NCBI GenBank assembly: GCA_021777635.1
Contig: JAJYDI010000013.1
Location: forward strand, 1-20,487
Source: Pseudomonadota bacterium
GTDB taxonomy: Bacteria > Pseudomonadota > Gammaproteobacteria > Xanthomonadales > Rhodanobacteraceae
Reading direction: 5' to 3'
DNA length: 20,487 nt
Part shown: positions 16,160-20,487 of the stretch, one piece after another
Layout of the letters: the number at the start of each line of letters is the position of its first letter
Numbering within the stretch: the first letter of the stretch is position 1
Program-made: the position numbers and the translations under genes
The notes under the pieces: model-generated
Told to the model about the DNA's origin: nothing
Database searches by the model: none
Seen by the model: only the letters and a program-made list of their open reading frames with translations

Positions 16160-16912
16160 GTGAGCCAGTTCCCACGAGCCCTGATCACTGGCGCCGCGCG
16201 CCGCGTCGGTGCCGAGATCGCGCGTCAGTTGCACGTCGACCACGATCTGCTGCTGCACTGTCGGCGCTCGCGCGACGAGGCCGCGACGTTGGCCGCCACG
16301 CTGGAGGCGACCCGCCCGCGGAGCACCCGCATCGTCGCAGGCGAACTCGGCGATGAAGACGCGCGCGCGCAGCTGGCCGACGCCATCGGCACCGCCGCGC
16401 TCGATCTCGTCGTGTTCAACGCGTCGCGCTATGTGCGCAGCGATCTTGCCGCCGTACCGGCAGACCGCAATCGCGAGCTGCGCGACTTGCTCGAAGTCAA
16501 CGTGGTCGCCACCTGGGATCTGGCCCTGCGCCTGCGGCCCGCGCTGACCGCCGCGGCGCGTGCGCGCGGGGACGCGGCGATTGTGGTGATCCTCGATATC
16601 TATGCGCAGCGCCCGTTGCCCGGCCACGAGGCTTACAGCATCAGTCGCGCGGCGGGCAGCATGCTGGTGCAGGCGCTGGCGCGCGCCTTCGGCAGCGAGG
16701 GCATCCGCGTCAACGGCGTGGCGCCGGGCACGGTGCTCTGGGCCGAGGGTCCGCAGCGCGCCGAGACCGAGGCGTTGCTGACCGCACGCACCGCGCTGGG
16801 CCGCATCGGCAGCCCCGCCGATGTCGCTGCCGCCGTGCGCTATCTGGCCGGGGCGCGCTACGTCACCGGTAGCGTGCTGCCGGTCGATGGGGGGCGTGGC
16901 ACCTGCGCTTGA
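16160..16912 (+). CDS. Short-chain dehydrogenase/reductase, pteridine-reductase-like
   Basis: A 250-residue Rossmann-fold oxidoreductase. The nucleotide-binding motif TGAARRVG (10-17) is the form seen in pteridine reductases and FolM, where the Arg favours NADPH. NAS (87-89) is present. The segment from Asp146 to Tyr159 has the same 13-residue spacing as the Asp-Tyr pair of PTR1-type enzymes, where Asp replaces the classical Ser. The usual YxxxK reads YSISR (Tyr159, Arg163), so the catalytic Lys is replaced. IRVNGVAPGTV and the C-terminal VTGSVLPVDGG are typical. GTG 16160 is chosen for its AGAGGGA ribosome-binding site and position at the fold start; the frame is open to 15956. A role in reducing dihydropterins is inferred, not shown. 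Confidence 0.88.
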   Translation: MSQFPRALITGAARRVGAEIARQLHVDHDLLLHCRRSRDEAATLAATLEATRPRSTRIVAGELGDEDARAQLADAIGTAALDLVVFNASRYVRSDLAAVPADRNRELRDLLEVNVVATWDLALRLRPALTAAARARGDAAIVVILDIYAQRPLPGHEAYSISRAAGSMLVQALARAFGSEGIRVNGVAPGTVLWAEGPQRAETEALLTARTALGRIGSPADVAAAVRYLAGARYVTGSVLPVDGGRGTCA

Positions 16913-17163
16913 GCGGTTTGCAAGGCCGCTCCGGCACATGGATCAGCCGCCGCGATCAGCACGCGCGTGCTCGTCGCGGTAAAGGGGCGGCTATGCCGCA
17001 TCCGTTTGCTTGCAAGCCGCGGCAGGATGTCCGGCTTTGCGAATGGATCGGCTGAGGGGCATTCAGCCGGACGCCGCCGAGCTTGCCGGCAAAACCGATG
17101 CCGGGTCCGGATGCGGCCTGCCGTCGATGGCGCGCCGCGGGGCGGCCATTACCCGCACAAACA
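16913..17163. other. Intergenic region with several hairpins, no gene recognised
   Basis: This is part of the 474-base gap between the SDR and receptor genes. It holds GAGCGG/CCGCTC (16911-16931, overlapping the SDR stop), the ten-base palindrome GCTTGCAAGC (17008-17017) and a perfect seven-pair hairpin CGGCTGA/TCAGCCG (17049-17055 with 17063-17069). None has a T-run, so none is a typical intrinsic terminator. A small open frame at 16967-17215 has no coding look. Confidence 0.4.
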
Positions 17164-17224
17164 TTACGAAATGACCCTCGGGAACTTACGGGCCTTGACC
17201 GTGGCGTCAGATTGACGTTACGGT
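17164..17224 (+). promoter_or_regulatory. Receptor promoter with three-box module
   Basis: The boxes are TTACG (17164-17168), CCTTGACCG (17193-17201) and GTTACG (17217-17222). TTGACC (17195-17200) is a five-of-six -35, and 18 bases later TACGGT (17219-17224) keeps T1, A2 and T6 of a -10. The -35 lies in a dyad, TTGAC-N6-GTCAG. The same boxes with the same spacing recur at 20422-20482. The implied start is about 17231, giving a leader of about 155 bases. Confidence 0.5.
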
Positions 17225-17232
17225 TTCGCAAT

Positions 17233-17261
17233 GTTTCCGTCATGGTTCCGGAATCGGAAAC
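17233..17261 (+). other. Dyad near the predicted receptor transcription start
   Basis: GTTTCC (17233-17238) and GGAAAC (17256-17261) flank the eight-base palindrome TTCCGGAA (17246-17253). It could be an operator or a leader structure; which is not decidable here. Confidence 0.35.
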
Positions 17262-17342
17262 TGCTCGCGCCATGCGAGCCGGGGGACGTGACGCCATGCA
17301 GTGCCGGCCGGAGAGGCCGCTTGCGGCGCGAGCGTTGAAGCG

Positions 17343-17359
17343 GCCCGCCACAAGCGGGC
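17343..17359 (+). other. Hairpin in the receptor 5' leader, just before the ribosome-binding site
   Basis: GCCCGC and GCGGGC flank the loop CACAA, a perfect six-pair stem. It ends 13 bases before the AGGGGA ribosome-binding site (17373-17378). It may stabilise the leader or limit ribosome access. Confidence 0.4.
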
Positions 17360-17386
17360 ATGACACAGCAACAGGGGACTCATGTG

Positions 17387-20200
17387 ATGAAGCAGAAACT
17401 GTTGGTTGCCGCCATTGTCGCGGCGCTGTTCACGCCAGCGATGGTCCTGGCGCAAGACACGCCGCCGAGTGGCGGCGGCGAGCAAGGCAACGCCCCCAAG
17501 AAGGAAGAGGCCAAGAAACTGGAGAAGGTGACCGTCACCGGCTCGCTGATCCCGCAGGCGCAGATCGAGACTGCGTCGCCGGTCATCACGATCACCGCGG
17601 CCGACATGCAACGCCAGGGTTTCAGCAACGTCTATGACGCTTTGCGCGCCCAGCCACTGGCCACGGGTGCGGTGCAGGACAGCCAGTTCTCGGCCGGTTT
17701 CACCCCCGGCGCGGAAACCATCAGCCTGCTGGGACTCAATCCCGACTTCACGCTGTTCCTGATCAACGGCAAGCCGATGTCGGAGTACCCCCTGCTTTAC
17801 AACGGCCAGTCGAACTTCGTCGATCTGTCCACGGTGCCGATGGCGATGGTCGACCATATCGACATCCTGCCCGGCAACCAGTCCTCGATCTATGGCTCGT
17901 CGGCGATCGCCGGCGTGGTCAACGTGGTGCTCAAGCAGCGTGCCGAGGGCGTGACGTTCGACTATCGCGCCGGCGGCACCTCCGACGGCGGTGGTTCCAA
18001 CCAGCGTCTGCAGCTGGTCGGCGGCTACAACACCGACAAGCTGAGCCTGGTCTACGGCCTGCAGATCAGCGACAGCCAGGCGATCTGGGGCTTCGACCGG
18101 TCGATCTCCAGCAGCACCAACAGCAACCCCAATCCCAATGCGCGCTATTCCCCGCGCAATTACCTGATCCTGCGCTACGGCAGCGGCTACGTGGATCCGA
18201 CCAGCGTGGCCGGGCCCAATCCCTGCGCAGGCATCGCCAACCAGTTCGGCGGCACGATGAGCTATCAGTATCGCCCCGGATCGGGCTACTACTGCGGCAG
18301 CAAGCAGAGCGTGGGCTATGCGACGCTGAAGAACCCCAACACCACCTACAGCGGCTACCTCAACGCCGATTACCGGCTGAATGATTCCGCCGAGCTCTAC
18401 GGCACGCTGCTCTACACCTTCGCCAAGAACAAGAGCTATGCCGGGCCGAACTACACCTGGTGGGGCGCCAACACCGGCAACTACTTCGTCAACGCCAACA
18501 CCGGAACCTTCGATCTGGTCCAGCAGACCTTCGCGCCCGAGGAGATGGGCGGGCTGGATGCCAGCGCCGAGCGGCTCTGGTCGCGCGCGTATTCGTTCAC
18601 GGGCGGCGTGCGCGGCAATCTGGGTCAGTCGGACTGGGCCTACGACGCCTACTACGCGCGTTCCCAGTACAATCTCTCCAGCGAGCAGCGGCGCACCCTC
18701 GGAGCCAAGGTCGACGCCTTCTTCGAAAGCCAGTTCCTCGGACCGAAGCTCGGCACCTACTACGGTTACCCGATTTACGCCCCCGACTACAGCAAGTTCT
18801 ATCAGGGCATCACCCCGGCCCAGTACCAGAGCTTCACCGGCGTGATCAGCAGCAAGTCCGAGACCTACACCCAGAACGCCAACCTGGTGCTCACCAACAC
18901 CAGCCTGTTCGACCTGCCGGCCGGTCCGGTGGGGGTTGCCGGCGTGCTGCAGGCGGGCAACTCGTACTGGAGCCTGCCGGCGGATCCGCGGTTGGTGGCG
19001 GGCGATTTCTGGGGGATCACCGGTTCCTCAGGGGCCGGCAAGCGCGACAACTACGCCGGCGCACTGGAGTTCAAGGTGCCGATCTTCAGCATGCTCACCG
19101 CGGATCTGTCCGGCCGTTATGACCATTACAAGAACCTCGGCGGCGGCTCCGACAGCAAGGCCACCTACAAGCTGGGGCTGGAGTTCCGGCCGATCAGCAC
19201 CCTGCTGTTTCGCGGCAACTACGCCACCGCCTTCCGCGCGCCGGATCTGGGATACGCCTTCATCGGCCCCAGCGGCTTCTACAGCTCGGCCACCGACTAC
19301 TACCGCTGCGCGGTGCTGGAGCCGAACGTCACGATCGAGAACTGCACCTACAACAGCGTGCAGTACAAGGGCACCCAGCTCGGCAATGCCAACCTGAAGT
19401 CGATCACCGCCAAGTCGTATGGTTTCGGCGTGGTTTGGTCGCCGACCGCGTCCCTGGACTTCAAGGCCGACTACTACCACATCAACATCGACAACGAGGT
19501 CAGCTACCAGAGCGTGGATCAGTTGATGAAGGATGATGCGGCCTGCCTGCTCGGACAGCTCGACATCAACTCGCCGACCTGCCAGGCCGCGATCTCGCAG
19601 GTCCAGCGCGCGCCCGGCACCGGGCCGCTGCCGTACAACCTGCTGGGGATCACGGTCAAGCCGATCAACATCTCCAGGGAGATGGTCGCCGGCATCGTGG
19701 CGTCCGGCAACTACCGCTACGACGCGGGTCGCTGGGGCGACTTCGGCTTCGGGGCCCAGTACAACGTCACCCTGAAGCACACCTACCAGCAGTATCCGGG
19801 GGATCCCGACATCGACCTGTTGCGCAATCCGTACTACTCGTCGGAGTTCAAGTCGATTCTCAGCGGCAACATCACCTGGGCGGTCGGCAACTGGACCACG
19901 ACGCTGTACGGCATCCGTTACGGGGCCACGCCCAACTACACCGCGCAGGTCAACACGACCGGCTACGCCGCCCGCGGAGCGGGCACGGTGGCGCCCTGGA
20001 TGGTCTACAACGGCAGCATCGAATACCGCCTGACCCCGGATGCCAAGGTCAGCCTGCTGGTCAACAACATTCGCAACACGATGCCGCCGCGCGACAAGAC
20101 CTGGGTCGGCTGGCCTTACTACAACGTATTCAACTACAACGCCTACGGGCGCGCGTTCTGGGTCGAGCTCAACGTGCACTTCGGCGGCGGCAAGTCATAG
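17387..20200 (+). CDS. TonB-dependent outer-membrane receptor
   Basis: A 937-residue outer-membrane transporter precursor. A signal peptide covers about 1-22 (MKQKLLVAAIVAALF..., cleavage likely after VLA). A Gly/Lys-rich spacer leads to a TonB-box-like LEKVTVTG (45-52). The plug domain runs to about 180 (SPVITITAADM, FLINGKPM, VDHIDILPG, IYGSSAIAGVVNVVL from 168). The rest is a beta-barrel with Tyr/Asn/Ser-rich strands and long loops carrying Cys pairs (NPC/YYC, YRC/ENC, AACLLG/SPTC). FRGNYATAFRAPDLG is a conserved barrel strand. The end, WVELNVHFGGGKS, differs from the common terminal Phe. Start: ATG 17387, eight bases after AGGGGA; an in-frame ATG at 17360 would spoil the signal peptide. 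Substrate unknown; no transporter or sigma/anti-sigma pair is adjacent. Confidence 0.95.
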   Translation: MKQKLLVAAIVAALFTPAMVLAQDTPPSGGGEQGNAPKKEEAKKLEKVTVTGSLIPQAQIETASPVITITAADMQRQGFSNVYDALRAQPLATGAVQDSQFSAGFTPGAETISLLGLNPDFTLFLINGKPMSEYPLLYNGQSNFVDLSTVPMAMVDHIDILPGNQSSIYGSSAIAGVVNVVLKQRAEGVTFDYRAGGTSDGGGSNQRLQLVGGYNTDKLSLVYGLQISDSQAIWGFDRSISSSTNSNPNPNARYSPRNYLILRYGSGYVDPTSVAGPNPCAGIANQFGGTMSYQYRPGSGYYCGSKQSVGYATLKNPNTTYSGYLNADYRLNDSAELYGTLLYTFAKNKSYAGPNYTWWGANTGNYFVNANTGTFDLVQQTFAPEEMGGLDASAERLWSRAYSFTGGVRGNLGQSDWAYDAYYARSQYNLSSEQRRTLGAKVDAFFESQFLGPKLGTYYGYPIYAPDYSKFYQGITPAQYQSFTGVISSKSETYTQNANLVLTNTSLFDLPAGPVGVAGVLQAGNSYWSLPADPRLVAGDFWGITGSSGAGKRDNYAGALEFKVPIFSMLTADLSGRYDHYKNLGGGSDSKATYKLGLEFRPISTLLFRGNYATAFRAPDLGYAFIGPSGFYSSATDYYRCAVLEPNVTIENCTYNSVQYKGTQLGNANLKSITAKSYGFGVVWSPTASLDFKADYYHINIDNEVSYQSVDQLMKDDAACLLGQLDINSPTCQAAISQVQRAPGTGPLPYNLLGITVKPINISREMVAGIVASGNYRYDAGRWGDFGFGAQYNVTLKHTYQQYPGDPDIDLLRNPYYSSEFKSILSGNITWAVGNWTTTLYGIRYGATPNYTAQVNTTGYAARGAGTVAPWMVYNGSIEYRLTPDAKVSLLVNNIRNTMPPRDKTWVGWPYYNVFNYNAYGRAFWVELNVHFGGGKS

Positions 20201-20230
20201 CGTCACGCCAGGCGCAAACGATGCAACCAG

Positions 20231-20257
20231 GGGCCGTCCGCAAGGACGGCCCTTTTT
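20231..20257 (+). terminator. Intrinsic terminator of the receptor gene
   Basis: GGGCCGTCC (20231-20239) pairs perfectly with GGACGGCCC (20244-20252) around a GCAA tetraloop, and TTTTT follows directly (20253-20257, then CTT). It lies 30 bases after the receptor stop. This is the only textbook terminator in the window. Confidence 0.93.
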
Positions 20258-20378
20258 CTTGGGCAGCGGCCAGGCACGCCGGCATCCGGGTTGCCACGTC
20301 GCATCGCGGAGCCCCGCAGGCCGGGGTTGCCGGGCGCACCGGATCGATCCGGGCCGTTACGGCGGGATGCGTTGCGGT

Positions 20379-20393
20379 TAGGAAAAATTCCTA
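20379..20393. repeat. AT-rich inverted repeat, possible operator
   Basis: TAGGAA-AAA-TTCCTA is a perfect six-base dyad, strikingly AT-rich for this sequence. It lies about 70 bases upstream of the second CCTTGACCG box. No gene is seen from 20201 to the window end. Confidence 0.4.
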
Positions 20394-20421
20394 GCCAATT
20401 CCGCGAACTTCATCACGTTTC

Positions 20422-20482
20422 TTACGGAACGGATACATCGCATGACCGCGCCTTGACCGGCCGGTTAAGCAATCGTTACGTT
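20422..20482 (+). promoter_or_regulatory. Second copy of the three-box promoter module
   Basis: TTACG (20422-20426), CCTTGACCG (20451-20459) and GTTACG (20475-20480) occur with exactly the spacing seen upstream of the receptor. TTGACC (20453-20458) and TACGTT (20477-20482) form a -35/-10 pair with an 18-base spacer. The -35 lies in the near-perfect 16-base palindrome at 20453-20468. It should drive a gene to the right of the window. Confidence 0.45.
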
Positions 20483-20487
20483 CAGTG

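Noticed and set aside
14601..16175. 524-codon open frame on the minus strand
   Set aside because: It is antisense to glyS, with Gln/Arg/Gly-rich shadow composition.
16911..16931. Hairpin overlapping the SDR stop as a terminator
   Set aside because: The stem is only six pairs and no T-run follows.
17181..17211. ECF-type promoter (GGAACTT ... GTCAGA) before the receptor gene
   Set aside because: The 19-base spacing from GGAACTT to TCAGA is longer than usual for sigma-E-like promoters, and the second module copy does not keep these elements.
16967..17215. 82-codon open frame in the gap before the receptor gene
   Set aside because: It has no ribosome-binding site and no family resemblance, and it runs through the predicted promoter.

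Overview
This is a GC-rich chromosomal segment (roughly two thirds G+C) carrying mainly housekeeping genes. Gene content and protein style point to the Gammaproteobacteria, most likely the Lysobacterales (Xanthomonadales, Rhodanobacteraceae/Xanthomonadaceae side). The main indications are the coaBC-dut-algC order, RdgC, TtcA, a two-subunit glycyl-tRNA synthetase (glyQ/glyS), an ExeA/GspA-type ATPase, a BPSS1780-type membrane protein and a large outer-membrane TonB-dependent receptor. The taxonomic call is an inference from gene content. No rRNA, tRNA, CRISPR array, insertion sequence or phage gene was recognised.

Left part (1-5025): the 3' end of coaBC, dut and a membrane-anchored form of algC form a tight forward operon (coenzyme A synthesis, dUTP removal, sugar-phosphate mutase). 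A reverse pair faces it: a small YdcH-type protein and a GNAT acetyltransferase joined by a TTGA stop/start overlap. A divergent promoter region at about 4072-4170 separates this pair from ttcA (tRNA 2-thiocytidine synthesis).

Middle part (5137-9137): rdgC is followed by a YgjP-type metallopeptidase gene, an ExeA/GspA-like ATPase with a transmembrane segment and a peptidoglycan-binding C-terminus, and a rhomboid-family membrane protease. The last three are tightly packed. The ATPase lacks the GspB/ExeB partner that usually follows it.

Reverse block (9141-12665): a lone GspE/PilB-type secretion or pilus ATPase, a stand-alone class I glutamine amidotransferase and a BPSS1780-type membrane protein are all on the minus strand. 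The amidotransferase and membrane-protein genes have their own probable -10 elements.

Right part (12666-20487): glyQ and glyS overlap by 8 bases and share a short intergenic promoter region with the divergent GspE gene. The glyS gene is mosaic in base composition. A repeat-bearing intergenic stretch leads to a pteridine-reductase-like SDR with an Arg in place of the usual catalytic Lys. A 474-base gap then precedes a 937-residue TonB-dependent receptor that ends in a textbook intrinsic terminator. The most interesting non-coding signal is a three-box promoter-like module upstream of the receptor, repeated with identical spacing at the right edge of the window. It probably drives another, co-regulated gene beyond the edge. 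No clearly novel multi-gene system is visible; the best leads are the duplicated promoter module, the SDR active-site change, the glyS mosaic and the orphan ExeA/rhomboid/metallopeptidase cluster.
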